From: Acinetobacter oleivorans DR1
GTDB taxonomy: Bacteria; Pseudomonadota; Gammaproteobacteria; Pseudomonadales; Moraxellaceae
DNA: 64,000 nucleotides
NCBI RefSeq assembly: GCF_000196795.1
Contig: NC_014259.1
Span: 4,088,544-4,152,543 of the forward strand
Direction of reading: 5' to 3'
A model generated the notes under the pieces. That model had not been told where the DNA came from and made no database searches. It was given only the letters and a program-made list of their open reading frames with translations. A program made the position numbers and the translations under genes. This document shows positions 7,900-17,162 of this stretch, piece after piece. Position 1 is the first letter of the stretch. Each line of letters opens with the position of its first letter.

Positions 7900-8517
7900 T
7901 TATTTTGCTTTACGTTCTTTCTCAATTAAATAATTAAGAACTTGAGTAACTTTACCATCTTCACCCTGTACAACATATTTACCATTAACGACAACCGCAG
8001 GAACACCTGTTAATTGGTACTGTTGAGCAAGTTTATTTGACTCGGCAACTTTTGCAGTCACAGCAAATGAGTTGTAAGTGCTATTAAACTTCTGTTCAGG
8101 CACGCCATAACGAGTAAAGAACTTCGCCGCAGAAGCCTGATCAAAAATTTGCTGACCATTCACCTGAATCGCATGGAACAATGGTAAATGCGTGCGTTTA
8201 CGTACACCTAACGCCTCAGATGTATAATAGGTACGCGCCCCTTGCTCCCACATTTTATTCATTGCAGCTGGGGTACGTACAAAACGCACATCGTTAGGAA
8301 TCTGTTTTAACCACGTTTGCATATGCGGTTCAAGTTTAAAACAGTGTGGACATCCATACCAAAAGAACTCTCGAACTTCGATTTTCCCCGGAACTTCCAC
8401 TTTGCCTGGATTGGCAATCACGGTGTAGTCTTTACCAGCAACAAAATCTGCTGCCATTGCACTACCCGATACGGCCATAATTGCTGCGCTTAAACCACCC
8501 AAAACCAATTTTTTCAT
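7900..8517 (-). CDS. dsbA: Periplasmic thiol:disulfide oxidoreductase DsbA
   Basis: A 205-residue thioredoxin-fold protein. The signal peptide is MKKLVLGGLSAAIMAVSGSAMA, cleaved after residue 22. The active site CPHC (residues 56-59) within FFWYGCPHCF is the classical DsbA motif, and the cis-proline loop TGVPAVVVN lies near residue 170. It introduces disulfide bonds into exported proteins and is reoxidised by DsbB. Length is normal. It is divergent from ubiG and transcribed as a single gene. A second, DsbC-like protein is encoded at 57411-58109. Confidence 0.95.
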   Translation of the reverse strand: MKKLVLGGLSAAIMAVSGSAMAADFVAGKDYTVIANPGKVEVPGKIEVREFFWYGCPHCFKLEPHMQTWLKQIPNDVRFVRTPAAMNKMWEQGARTYYTSEALGVRKRTHLPLFHAIQVNGQQIFDQASAAKFFTRYGVPEQKFNSTYNSFAVTAKVAESNKLAQQYQLTGVPAVVVNGKYVVQGEDGKVTQVLNYLIEKERKAK

Positions 8518-8697
8518 TGCTACAGCTTTTCCTCTAAGTTGTTATGCATTAGCTTATGCTCTAAATATAAAACAAATATGCTAAATTCGTTTTGCTTCTG
8601 TGAAGTTTTTTATTGGGTTTATCGCTTTTTTCCCAATAATCGCTACACTAACGGCGAACTATATCCAAAAAGATAACCCAAGTTTAGAGGTAGCACC

Positions 8698-9411
8698 ATG
8701 TCGCAATTGAATGTTGATTTACAAGAAATCGCAAAGTTTGAAGCACTTGCTGCCAAATGGTGGGATCAACATTCTGAATTTCGCCCACTTCATCAAATTA
8801 ATCCACTACGTTTAAACTGGATTGATGAACGTGTAGGCGGCCTTGCTGGTAAAAAAGTACTTGATGTCGGTTGTGGTGGCGGTATTTTGGCAGAGAGCAT
8901 GGCACGTCGTGGAGCAGATGTACTTGGTATTGATATGGGTGAGGCACCGCTAGCTGTTGGCCGTTTGCATGCTCAGCAAGACAATGTTCAAAATATTGAA
9001 TATCGCCAAATTCCTGTAGAAGAATTAGCACAAGAACAAGCCGGTCAATACGATGTGGTCACTTGCATGGAAATGATGGAACACGTTCCAGATCCAGCAT
9101 CTATTGTAAGAGCTTGTCAGGCTTTGGTTAAACCGGGTGGCCATGTGTTCTTCTCAACCATTAACCGTAACCCAAAATCTTATTTATTTGCCATTATTGG
9201 CGCAGAATACGTACTACGCATGTTGCCAAAAGGTACACATGATTATCATAAATTTATTCGACCATCTGAAATGGCACATGACATTCGTAATGCAGATCTT
9301 ACTCTAAAAGAAATGACAGGACTGCACTACAACCCACTGACCAAGCATTACTGGTTAGCGCCAAATGTTGACGTTAATTATATGGTTCACACGATAAATA
9401 CAGGTGCATGA
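8698..9411 (+). CDS. ubiG: Ubiquinone biosynthesis O-methyltransferase UbiG
   Basis: A 237-residue SAM-dependent methyltransferase that carries out both O-methylations in ubiquinone synthesis. SAM motif I is VLDVGCGGG (54-62), and the family signature AAKWWDQHSEFRPLHQINPLR lies at 18-38. AGAGG upstream of the ATG is a good ribosome site. The stop overlaps the start of the next gene (ATGA), so translation of the two is coupled. The order ubiG, HAD phosphatase, YciK-type SDR is the same as in Pseudomonas. Confidence 0.95.
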   Translation: MSQLNVDLQEIAKFEALAAKWWDQHSEFRPLHQINPLRLNWIDERVGGLAGKKVLDVGCGGGILAESMARRGADVLGIDMGEAPLAVGRLHAQQDNVQNIEYRQIPVEELAQEQAGQYDVVTCMEMMEHVPDPASIVRACQALVKPGGHVFFSTINRNPKSYLFAIIGAEYVLRMLPKGTHDYHKFIRPSEMAHDIRNADLTLKEMTGLHYNPLTKHYWLAPNVDVNYMVHTINTGA

Positions 9412-10109
9412 TGAAAGCTGTTTTATTTGATTTAGACGGTACTCTTATCGATACGGCTGCCGACTTCATTCGTATTATTCAGCAAATGTGCCGTGATGAA
9501 AGACGCCCAATTGTTGATGCCGACCTCATTCGCACTCAGGTTTCTGAAGGTGCACGTGCGATGGTTAAATTGGTCTATCCAGAGCTGGATGTGGCCAATC
9601 CAATTTTCTTGGCACATCGTCAAAACTTTTTAGATATTTACGGCAATAATATTGTGGTTGATACAGACCTGTTTGAAGGTATGTATCCACTTTTAGAAGA
9701 GTTAGAAGCTCAGCAAATTCCGTGGGGTATTGTGACCAATAAACCACGCGGATTAAGTGAATCTCTTTTAGAAAAGTTAAATCTGACCGAACGCTGTGCA
9801 GTTTTGGTGTGTCCTGAAGATGTCAGTAAAACCAAGCCAGATCCAGAACCAATGTATTTGGCGGCTAAACAGTTGAATATCCCAGCAAATGAAATTATCT
9901 ATGTGGGTGACCATCCACGTGATATTGATGCTGGTCGCAATGCCAATATGTATACTATTTTGGCTGCATATGGCTATTTACCAATCGAACATCGTGATGA
10001 TCTCGCTGCATGGCAGGCCAACTCGATTGTAAATACGGTGACAGAATTACACCATATGTTACGTCAAAAGCTTCCTGCTCTACAGGAAAATCAGCGTATG
10101 ATAAGTTAA
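9408..10109 (+). CDS. mupP: HAD phosphatase, probable N-acetylmuramate 6-phosphate phosphatase MupP
   Basis: A 233-residue HAD-superfamily hydrolase. Motif I FDLDGTL begins at residue 7, motif II is the TNKP segment, and motifs III/IV are KTKPDPEP and GDHPRDIDAG, as in phosphoglycolate phosphatase. Annotation by similarity alone would be Gph. The ubiG-x-yciK position is that of Pseudomonas MupP, which dephosphorylates MurNAc-6-P in the AmgK/MurU peptidoglycan-recycling route, and Acinetobacter is known to use that route. I therefore favour MupP. The start overlaps the ubiG stop; a second ATG follows directly at 9411. Confidence 0.75.
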   Translation: MMKAVLFDLDGTLIDTAADFIRIIQQMCRDERRPIVDADLIRTQVSEGARAMVKLVYPELDVANPIFLAHRQNFLDIYGNNIVVDTDLFEGMYPLLEELEAQQIPWGIVTNKPRGLSESLLEKLNLTERCAVLVCPEDVSKTKPDPEPMYLAAKQLNIPANEIIYVGDHPRDIDAGRNANMYTILAAYGYLPIEHRDDLAAWQANSIVNTVTELHHMLRQKLPALQENQRMIS

Positions 10110-10177
10110 GCTAAGAGTTTTATAGGCTTTTTTAACAGTTGTTTGTTTTATCAATATAAAAAGAAGGAGGTTTACCA

Positions 10178-10924
10178 ATGAAATATTCAGAATACCAACC
10201 TCGTCCGGATCTACTCAAAGATCGAATTATTTTAATCACCGGTGCTGGCGATGGAATTGGGCGAGCTGCCGCTCTGACTTATGCGCTACATGGTGCAACC
10301 GTTGTACTGCATGGTAGAACCTTAAATAAACTTGAAGTTATTTATGATGAAATTGAAAGTCTGGGTGCACCGCAACCAGCAATTTTGCCATTACAACTTT
10401 CGAGTGCTTCTGACCGTGACTATGATTTTTTAGTCGATACGCTCGAAAAGCAGTTTGGGCGTCTAGACGGTATTTTGCATAATGCAGGTATTTTAGGTGA
10501 ACGCGTAGAGCTCGCACATTATCCAACCGAAACTTGGGATGATGTCATGGCGGTTAACCTACGCGCGCCTTTTGCTTTAACTCAAGCATTATTACCACTT
10601 TTGCAAAAATCAGAAAATGCCTCTGTTGTATTTACCAGTTCAGGTGTAGGCCGTGAAGCACGTGCTTTATGGGGCGCATATTCTGTCTCAAAAATTGCAA
10701 TTGAAGCGGTGAGCAAAATTTTTGCAGCAGAACATACTTATCCTAATATCCGTTTTAACTGCATTAATCCAGGTGCAACACGTACTGCAATGCGTGCTAA
10801 AGCCTATCCACAAGAAGATCCGAAAACACTACCTACACCAGAGTCGATCTTGCCTGCTTATCTCTATTTAATGGGTGAAGATAGCTTGGCGCTCAATGGT
10901 CAAAGTATTGATGCACAGGATTAA
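10178..10924 (+). CDS. yciK: YciK-family short-chain dehydrogenase/reductase
   Basis: A 248-residue SDR with the cofactor motif TGAGDGIGRAAA near residues 21-32, the HNAGILGE variant of NNAG near 99, and the catalytic YSVSK near 162-166. The order of motifs and length match E. coli YciK, whose substrate is not established. An AAGAAGGAGG ribosome site precedes the ATG. It lies 68 bp after mupP on the same strand and is probably in the same unit. Its role in either ubiquinone or cell-wall metabolism is unknown. Confidence 0.85.
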   Translation: MKYSEYQPRPDLLKDRIILITGAGDGIGRAAALTYALHGATVVLHGRTLNKLEVIYDEIESLGAPQPAILPLQLSSASDRDYDFLVDTLEKQFGRLDGILHNAGILGERVELAHYPTETWDDVMAVNLRAPFALTQALLPLLQKSENASVVFTSSGVGREARALWGAYSVSKIAIEAVSKIFAAEHTYPNIRFNCINPGATRTAMRAKAYPQEDPKTLPTPESILPAYLYLMGEDSLALNGQSIDAQD

Positions 10925-11140
10925 AAGTTAAAGATGAAAAGCTAAAGAAAATTACAGCCGATCATCAAATCTGGCTTGCCTATACCTGAAAAGATATATT
11001 CAAGCCTTTTTTATTATTGATAAAAACTCTTGATCTATCCGTAATTTTAATTGAACCATTAAATGATCTTCACAGTTTCTCTGCATTTTGCGCGTAGAGT
11101 ATTCAACATGAGAGACATCAGATGTAAACGAGGATGCATC

Positions 11141-11554
11141 ATGAAAAAGTTGTTCACAATCTTAACCCTTTCCATAGCTGTACTCACCACAAGTATGGCG
11201 AGCTTTGCTGATCCTCCTTTTGACCGAGGCCATGGCCCCAAAGGTCCTAAAGGTGGAGGACCACGCGGTGAATGGAATGATCGTGGGCCAGGATTTGGAC
11301 GTGATCATGATGAAGATCGTGTCCGTGACGAGCGCCGTATGCGCGAAGAACGTGGTTTCGAACGACTTAAACAGCATCGCTGGCAGCCTGGTTATGTTAT
11401 GCCACAGCACTATCGTGGCAATGGCTATAAAGTCGACTATAAAGATAGTAACTTGCCAAAACCAGACCGTAATCAGCAATGGTACAAAATCAACAATGAC
11501 TATATTTTAGTCGATACTGATTCTAATAGTATTGTGAGTATTCGCGGTTTTTAA
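11141..11554 (+). CDS. RcnB-family periplasmic protein, Gly/Arg-rich
   Basis: A 137-residue exported protein from the ATG with AGG seven bases upstream (an in-frame extension to 11063 lacks a signal-peptide start). The signal peptide is MKKLFTILTLSIAVLTTSMASFA. The mature N-terminal half is unusually rich in Gly, Arg, Asp and Pro (GPKGPKGGGPRGEW). The C-terminal part WQPGYVMPQHYRG...NQQWYKINNDYILVD is the RcnB/YohN domain. E. coli RcnB modulates periplasmic nickel/cobalt. Metal binding here is inference. A second, shorter RcnB-like gene follows 240 bp downstream. Confidence 0.8.
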   Translation: MKKLFTILTLSIAVLTTSMASFADPPFDRGHGPKGPKGGGPRGEWNDRGPGFGRDHDEDRVRDERRMREERGFERLKQHRWQPGYVMPQHYRGNGYKVDYKDSNLPKPDRNQQWYKINNDYILVDTDSNSIVSIRGF

Positions 11555-11581
11555 AGTGATAGAACCTCGCTATCGCTGAGC

Positions 11582-11617
11582 AAAAAGGATAAAGCCTTGT
11601 GGTTTTATCCTTTTTTT
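11582..11617 (+). terminator. Terminator after first RcnB-like gene
   Basis: AAAAAGGATAAAGCC and GGTTTTATCCTTTTT pair with one G-T wobble around a TTGT loop, ending in seven Ts. The remaining gap to 11794 is AT-rich and shows nothing else definite. Confidence 0.85.
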
Positions 11618-11794
11618 ATTACTTATATATTTAAAAAATAAATAGATTTTTATATTCTAATATTTCGTATTTTCTTAATTTCTTCTTATTTCATCGTTAG
11701 TTTTCACATTTATTCTTCGTAGCCTCCACGATTTATCTGTAATTGTTCACTAATCTTCAGTTATTGAAATTTAATTCATCACTCGAGGTTTACA

Positions 11795-12124
11795 ATGAAA
11801 AAATTAACAACAGCGATTGTTCTTTCACTTAGTGGTTTAGTTGCAACAACAGCAATGGCAGCACCAACCGATCATAATCATCATGGCAACTACCAAAACC
11901 ATGAAGTAAAAAGCGTTAAAGTAATTAAAAAAGACGACCATCGTAATGTTTGGCGAGCAGGTCAAGTTGTACCCCGTGAATATCAACACTCACGCTATGT
12001 GATTGACTACCGTCAGCATCAAAAATTAACGAAACCGGGTCGCTACCAAAAATGGTACAAAGTGAACGGAAATTACGTGCTGGTAAATGAACAAAGCCAT
12101 AAAATCATTAGAGTAGTTCACTAA
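11795..12124 (+). CDS. Second RcnB-family periplasmic protein, short
   Basis: A 109-residue exported protein with signal peptide MKKLTTAIVLSLSGLVATTAMA. A short His-rich stretch (DHNHHGNYQNH) follows, then the same C-terminal domain as the gene upstream (VWRAGQVVPREYQ...YQKWYKVNGNYVLVN). The histidines at the mature N-terminus suggest metal binding, which is inference. It has its own upstream gap and terminator, so it is probably a separate transcript from its neighbour. The pair looks like an old duplication with divergent N-termini. Confidence 0.82.
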   Translation: MKKLTTAIVLSLSGLVATTAMAAPTDHNHHGNYQNHEVKSVKVIKKDDHRNVWRAGQVVPREYQHSRYVIDYRQHQKLTKPGRYQKWYKVNGNYVLVNEQSHKIIRVVH

Positions 12125-12139
12125 TTTAAAAAAAATTTA

Positions 12140-12170
12140 AACACCCAAACTTAGATTTGGGTGTTTTTTT
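12140..12170 (+). terminator. Terminator after second RcnB-like gene
   Basis: AACACCCAAA and TTTGGGTGTT form a 10-bp stem followed by a run of Ts. Confidence 0.88.
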
Positions 12171-12245
12171 ATCTAAAACATGCGGCTTTAATCTTTTTTG
12201 TTTAGAATCATCTTTATATCTTTTTGCTGTTGATTCGAGATCGGT

Positions 12246-13601
12246 ATGTCAAGCAAGTCTTTAGAAAAGTCGCATAATAACCCCCAGCATTATGTACACT
12301 GGTTTCGACATTCAGCACCCTACATTAATGCTCACCGCGATAAAACATTCGTATTGATGTTTGGTGGTGAAGCAGTCCGTCATCCTAATTTCGAACATAT
12401 CATTCATGATATCGCGTTACTTCATTCTCTTGGTATTCGCTTAATTCTTGTGCACGGCGCCCGTCCGCAAATTAATCAAAATCTTAAAGAGAAAGGAATT
12501 GAAACTCCTTTTTATGACAATAGCCGTATTACCACACGCGAATCTTTAAGCTGTGTCATGAGTGCCGTAGGCTCTATTCGCCTAGAAATTGAAGCATTGC
12601 TTTCTATGGGCTTAGCAAACTCTCCCATGTACGGCGCTCGAATCGATGTCGTATCAGGTAATTTTGTGACTGCTAAACCTTATGGCATTCGTGATGGCAT
12701 GGATTTCCAGCTTACAGGTGAGGTTCGTTCAATAGACACCGATGCAATTGAACGACACCTTGATAATCATAATATTGTGCTACTGGGGCCAACAGGTTAT
12801 TCCACTACAGGCGAAGTCTTTAACTTGCGGGCAGAAGAAGTTGCGACCAAAACTGCAACTTATTTAAAAGCAGATAAACTCATTTTTCTTGGGGAGCAAC
12901 AAGGGCTTCTGAATGAAGATGAACAAATATTACGTGAATTAAGCCCACATCAACTGGACTACTATATTCAACAATATCAAACCATTAGTCCAACACTAAC
13001 CCTGCATTTGCAACAAGCAAAAAAAGCGTCTTTATCAGGTGTACACCGCGTTCATCTCATTTCATATGCCTATGATGGCGCCCTTCTCGAAGAGTTATTT
13101 ACTCGAGATGGTATAGGCACCATGATTACCGATGCGCATTATGAAGAAGTTCGCACAGCCCATATTAAAGATGTGGGTGGTTTAATGAATTTATTGCGCC
13201 CCTTGGAAGAAGAAGGCATCTTGGTTTATCGTTCACGTGAACGTCTGGAGCAAGAAATCAGCCAGTTCGCTGTTATTGAACGCGACGGTATGATTCTAGC
13301 GTGTGCTGCCCTTTATCCAATTCCAACAGAGTTTAACGAAACTCGTTCTGCAGAAATTGCCTGTGTTGCAGTACATCCAAGTTATCGTAAATCAAACCGT
13401 GGTAGCCAAATTCTGCAATTTCTTGAAGAAAAAGCCAAAGAACAAGGTATTCGTCAGTTATTCGTTTTAACAACGCGTACCGCTCACTGGTTTTTGGAAC
13501 ATGGCTTTCACCAGGTCAGCGTTGATGAGTTACCTAATGCCCGTCAGGCGCTCTATAACTATCAAAGGAATTCTTTGGTCTTTAAGAAACTGCTTCCCTA
13601 G
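12246..13601 (+). CDS. argA: N-acetylglutamate synthase (amino-acid N-acetyltransferase)
   Basis: A 451-residue protein with an N-terminal amino-acid-kinase fold (about 30-290, including LILVHGARPQIN) and a C-terminal GNAT acetyltransferase domain (about 310-445, with IACVAVHPSYRKSNRGSQIL as the acetyl-CoA site). This architecture is that of gammaproteobacterial ArgA, the first enzyme of arginine synthesis, usually inhibited by arginine through the kinase-like domain. Length is normal. It stands alone between two terminators. Confidence 0.94.
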   Translation: MSSKSLEKSHNNPQHYVHWFRHSAPYINAHRDKTFVLMFGGEAVRHPNFEHIIHDIALLHSLGIRLILVHGARPQINQNLKEKGIETPFYDNSRITTRESLSCVMSAVGSIRLEIEALLSMGLANSPMYGARIDVVSGNFVTAKPYGIRDGMDFQLTGEVRSIDTDAIERHLDNHNIVLLGPTGYSTTGEVFNLRAEEVATKTATYLKADKLIFLGEQQGLLNEDEQILRELSPHQLDYYIQQYQTISPTLTLHLQQAKKASLSGVHRVHLISYAYDGALLEELFTRDGIGTMITDAHYEEVRTAHIKDVGGLMNLLRPLEEEGILVYRSRERLEQEISQFAVIERDGMILACAALYPIPTEFNETRSAEIACVAVHPSYRKSNRGSQILQFLEEKAKEQGIRQLFVLTTRTAHWFLEHGFHQVSVDELPNARQALYNYQRNSLVFKKLLP

Positions 13602-13644
13602 CCTTTGCTCTTTTTAAGATATTCTTATTTCAGATAAGCTTAGT

Positions 13645-13693
13645 TAAAAAAGTACAACCATAAACGCTATTAATTTATGGTTGTACTTTTTTT
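13645..13693 (+). terminator. Strong terminator after argA
   Basis: AAAAAAGTACAACCATAAA and its complement form a stem of about 19 bp around an 8-base loop, ending in a T-run. The gap from here to 13935 is very AT-rich and holds the presumed promoter of the ssu operon, but no box stands out clearly. Confidence 0.9.
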
Positions 13694-13935
13694 AAATCTC
13701 TATTTTTAATATTTTAATATTTTTTTATTTTATTTACATCAACTTACTTCTAATTTATTAAATATATTTCTATTAGATAAATCACTTTTTTGCATAAGTT
13801 TATAGCCTATTGTTTTTAGCTTTTTTTTGCATAAATAAAGACCGAATACTTATTTTTTCTGAAATAAAAATCCCTTTAGGGTATCTGCTCATCCAATTAT
13901 TTTTTCTTTTTCTCTTTCGGGGAGCACGAAATCTC

Positions 13936-14904
13936 ATGGCACTTTTCAACACCACTTCATGGGCAAAATATTCAGTCATCGCAGCCAGCCTTGCAGGAGT
14001 GATGATGTTAAGTGGTTGTGCCAAAAAAGAGGAACAGGCCACCACAACTTTAAATATTGGCTATCAAAAATATGGCATCCTTCCTATTTTAAAGGCTCGT
14101 GGTGACCTAGAAAAAGTATTAAAAGAACAAGGCGTACAAGTAAAATGGGTCGAGTTTCCTGCTGGCCCTCAATTGCTTGAAGGCTTAAATGTAGGGAGCG
14201 TTTCACTCGGTGAAGCAGGTGAAGCACCACCTATTTTTGCTCAAGCGGCCAATCCAAATTTAGTCTATGTCGCAAACCAACCTGCTGCGCCAAAAGCCGA
14301 AGCATTATTGGTACAAAAAGACTCTCCTATCCACTCTATTAAAGATTTAAAAGGCAAACGTGTAGCTCTTAATAAAGGTTCGAATGTTCATTACCTATTA
14401 TTAAAAGTTCTAGAAGCCAACAACTTAAGCTTAAGTGATATTCAACCAGTTTATTTACCGCCATCAGACGCTCGTGCTGCCTTTGAAAAAGGTGCAGTAG
14501 ATGCATGGGTCATTTGGGATCCGTTCTTTGCAGCAGCTGAACATCAAATTCAAGCTCGAGTTTTAGCGACTGGTGAAAATTTAGTAAGCAATCATCAGTT
14601 CTATCTAGCTGACCGTAAATTTGCAGAAAATAATCCAAAAGTTCTCAATACAGTTGTTCAAACTCTTAACCAGACAACTGAATGGGTGAGTTCACATCAG
14701 GATGAAGCTGCCAAATTACTCGAAAAACCTACAGCGCTTGAGTTTGATGTACTCAAAACTTCCATTTCACGTATGGGTTTTGGAGTTCAGCCAATCTCTG
14801 ACAAGGTGGCACAAGAACAACAACAAGTAGCTGATGCCTTTTATGTGCAAAAGCTCATTCCTAACAAGCTCACCATTCAAGACGCCATTTTAAAACTGAA
14901 ATAA
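13936..14904 (+). CDS. Sulfonate ABC transporter substrate-binding lipoprotein (SsuA-like)
   Basis: A 322-residue binding protein. Translation probably starts at this ATG (GGGGAG about 11 bases upstream) rather than at the in-frame site at 13810, because it places a lipoprotein signal at the N-terminus ending in LSGC with the mature CAKKEEQ. The family core is clear: LNIGYQKYGILPILKARG, VEFPAGPQLLEGLNVGS, DLKGKRVALNKGSNVHYLL and DAWVIWDPFF. It should deliver aliphatic sulfonates to SsuBC. A second, non-lipid SsuA follows 72 bp downstream with clear similarity throughout, so the operon has two receptors for one permease. Confidence 0.88.
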   Translation: MALFNTTSWAKYSVIAASLAGVMMLSGCAKKEEQATTTLNIGYQKYGILPILKARGDLEKVLKEQGVQVKWVEFPAGPQLLEGLNVGSVSLGEAGEAPPIFAQAANPNLVYVANQPAAPKAEALLVQKDSPIHSIKDLKGKRVALNKGSNVHYLLLKVLEANNLSLSDIQPVYLPPSDARAAFEKGAVDAWVIWDPFFAAAEHQIQARVLATGENLVSNHQFYLADRKFAENNPKVLNTVVQTLNQTTEWVSSHQDEAAKLLEKPTALEFDVLKTSISRMGFGVQPISDKVAQEQQQVADAFYVQKLIPNKLTIQDAILKLK

Positions 14905-14976
14905 ACCCAGCTTGGGCACGGCTTAAATAATCATATAAATGCTGTGCCTGACCTCAAGGGGAACAAGGATATCAAT

Positions 14977-15960
14977 ATGCAACATCAGTCATTATTTAAT
15001 ACGAGTCAGTGGGCACAATTAGCTAAACGCATCAGTGCAGTCGCTGTATTAGGTTTAACAATCGCAGCGCCAGCTTGGGCAATTGATCCAACTGTAAAAG
15101 AACTTCGTATTGGTTTTCAAAAAAGCTCGATTAACTTTGCGATTGCCAAACAGCAAAAACTATTTGAACAAGAATTTCCAAATGCCAAAGTGACTTGGAA
15201 TGAGTTCCCTGCTGGACCACAAATTTTAGAAGCTTTGGCTGTCGGTTCCCTTGATGTCGGAGTTACTGGGGACACTCCTCCAGTCTACGCACAAGCAGCT
15301 GGAAAGCCTTTATATTACATTGCTTATGAAGCAGCTAAACCGCTAGCATCAGCAATTTTAGTTCCTAAAAACTCGCAGCTCAAACAACTTAAAGATCTTA
15401 AAGGTAAACGTATTGCGCTGCAAAAAGGTTCGAGCTCACATTACTTACTTGTACAAGCTGTACGTAAAGCCGGCCTAAACTGGAGTGACATTACTCCGAT
15501 CTGGCTTACACCTGCCGATGCTCGCGCAGCATTTCAAAAAGGTGCTGTTGATGCATGGGCCATTTGGGACCCTTACTTCGCTTCAGCACAACTAGAAGAT
15601 CAAGCTCGTGTTCTTGCATCAGGTAAAGGCTTAAGCCCGAACTATACATTTTATTTAGCAGCTCCAGACTTTGTTAAACAACATCCGAAAGCTGTTTCTG
15701 GACTCATCAAACAAATCAATCAAGCTGACAAATGGGTTCAAAGCCATCAAGCAGAAACGGCAACAGCCATTGGCCAAAGCACAGGACTGAAGCCTGCGAC
15801 CAGTGACTTATTTATTAAACGCCGTCCTCGTCCTTCATCAGCCGCTCCGCTGAACAGCAAAGTGATTGCTGAGCAGCAGCAACTCGCAGACATCTTTACT
15901 CAACAAGGCATCATTCCAAAACCAATCAGCATCAAACAAGCTGTTTGGATTGCCAAGTAA
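14977..15960 (+). CDS. ssuA: Sulfonate ABC transporter substrate-binding protein SsuA
   Basis: A 327-residue periplasmic binding protein. The start chosen has AAGGGG and AAGGAT just upstream. Its signal peptide (residues 1 to about 35) ends at APAWA with a cleaved Ala-X-Ala site and no lipobox. The mature protein begins IDPTVKELRIGFQKSS and shares the motif order of the lipoprotein upstream (EFPAGPQILEALAVGS, DLKGKRIALQKGSSSHYLL, DAWAIWDPYF). A basic-proline stretch, IKRRPRPSSAAPL near residue 282, is absent from the paralogue. It is the second of two receptors in the ssu operon. Confidence 0.9.
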   Translation: MQHQSLFNTSQWAQLAKRISAVAVLGLTIAAPAWAIDPTVKELRIGFQKSSINFAIAKQQKLFEQEFPNAKVTWNEFPAGPQILEALAVGSLDVGVTGDTPPVYAQAAGKPLYYIAYEAAKPLASAILVPKNSQLKQLKDLKGKRIALQKGSSSHYLLVQAVRKAGLNWSDITPIWLTPADARAAFQKGAVDAWAIWDPYFASAQLEDQARVLASGKGLSPNYTFYLAAPDFVKQHPKAVSGLIKQINQADKWVQSHQAETATAIGQSTGLKPATSDLFIKRRPRPSSAAPLNSKVIAEQQQLADIFTQQGIIPKPISIKQAVWIAK

Positions 15961-15986
15961 TTTCAATAGACATATAGGTAATGCAC

Positions 15987-17162
15987 ATGAAAATTTTCTG
16001 GTTTATTCCTACCCACGGTGATAGTCGCTATTTAGGTACAAGTAAAGGCGCTCGTCAGGTTGACCATGCCTATATGAAGCAAATTGCTGTAGCGGTAGAT
16101 AATTTGGGTTATGAAGGTGTACTTATTCCAACAGGTCGTTCATGTGAAGATCCTTGGATTACGGCAGCTAGCCTGATTGATGCAACTCAACACCTTAAAT
16201 TTTTAGTTGCGTTACGTCCAGGGGTAACAACACCAGCCTTGGCAGCTCGCATGGCTGCAACATTTGACCGCTTGTCGAATGGTCGAGTGTTACTCAACCT
16301 AGTGACTGGTGGTGATGAGGCTGAACTCCGCGGCGATGGTTTATATGAAGATCACTCAACGCGTTATCAAACTGCCAATGAATATGTAAAAATCTGGCGT
16401 GAAATTTTGACGCGTTCACATACGGGTGAAGCTTTTACATTCCATGGTGAACGCTTACAAGTAGATGATGCAAAACTACTTTACCCACCTGTTCAAAAGC
16501 CTTATCCACCACTTTGGTTCGGCGGCTCTTCAGACGTCGCTGTCGATCTTGCAGCTGAGCAAGTCGATACTTACCTTACATGGGGTGAACCACCAGAGGC
16601 AGTTAAACAAAAAGTCGAACATGTTCGTGCCAAAGCTGAGGCTAAAGGTCGTAAATTAACTTATGGCATTCGCTTACACGTGATTGTTCGTGAGACCAAC
16701 GAACAAGCTTGGGCAGCAGCGAACGAGCTTATCCAATATCTTGATGATGCAACTATTGCTGCAGCACAGAAAAAATTTGCACAAATGGACTCTGTAGGCC
16801 AACAACGTATGGCAGCTCTCCACGGCGGTAACCGAGATAAACTTGAAGTGTCTCCAAACCTTTGGGCAGGTATTGGTTTAGTCCGTGGCGGTGCTGGTAC
16901 AGCACTTGTAGGTGACCCAGAAACAGTTGCTGCCCGCATTCAGGAATATGCTGATTTAGGTATCGATACTTTTATTTTCTCGGGCTATCCACATCTTGAA
17001 GAGTCGATCCGTTTTGCAGAGTTGGTCTTCCCGTTATTACCAATCGAAACTCGCGCTAAACTTGCTCAGCCCAATTTAACCGGTCCATTCGGTGAGATCA
17101 TTGCCAATAACTATGTTCCAGACGAGAAGAAGCAAAATAGTTCCGTCAAGGAGCCTGCATGA
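15987..17162 (+). CDS. ssuD: FMNH2-dependent alkanesulfonate monooxygenase SsuD
   Basis: A 391-residue flavin-dependent monooxygenase of the bacterial luciferase fold that splits alkanesulfonates to aldehyde and sulfite. The N-terminus MKIFWFIPTHGDSRYLGT is the SsuD signature; LVTGGDEAELRGDG and GLVRGGAGTALVGDPE follow. The ATG at 15987 is preferred to that at 15981 because AGG lies 8 bases before it. The enzyme needs reduced FMN from a partner reductase, but no ssuE gene is in this operon. It overlaps ssuC by ATGA. Confidence 0.94.
   Translation: MKIFWFIPTHGDSRYLGTSKGARQVDHAYMKQIAVAVDNLGYEGVLIPTGRSCEDPWITAASLIDATQHLKFLVALRPGVTTPALAARMAATFDRLSNGRVLLNLVTGGDEAELRGDGLYEDHSTRYQTANEYVKIWREILTRSHTGEAFTFHGERLQVDDAKLLYPPVQKPYPPLWFGGSSDVAVDLAAEQVDTYLTWGEPPEAVKQKVEHVRAKAEAKGRKLTYGIRLHVIVRETNEQAWAAANELIQYLDDATIAAAQKKFAQMDSVGQQRMAALHGGNRDKLEVSPNLWAGIGLVRGGAGTALVGDPETVAARIQEYADLGIDTFIFSGYPHLEESIRFAELVFPLLPIETRAKLAQPNLTGPFGEIIANNYVPDEKKQNSSVKEPA

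Noticed and set aside
11059..11510. Overlapping frames on both strands across the first RcnB-like gene
   Set aside because: The frame starting at 11141 has the signal peptide, the RBS and the RcnB domain; the others are by-products.
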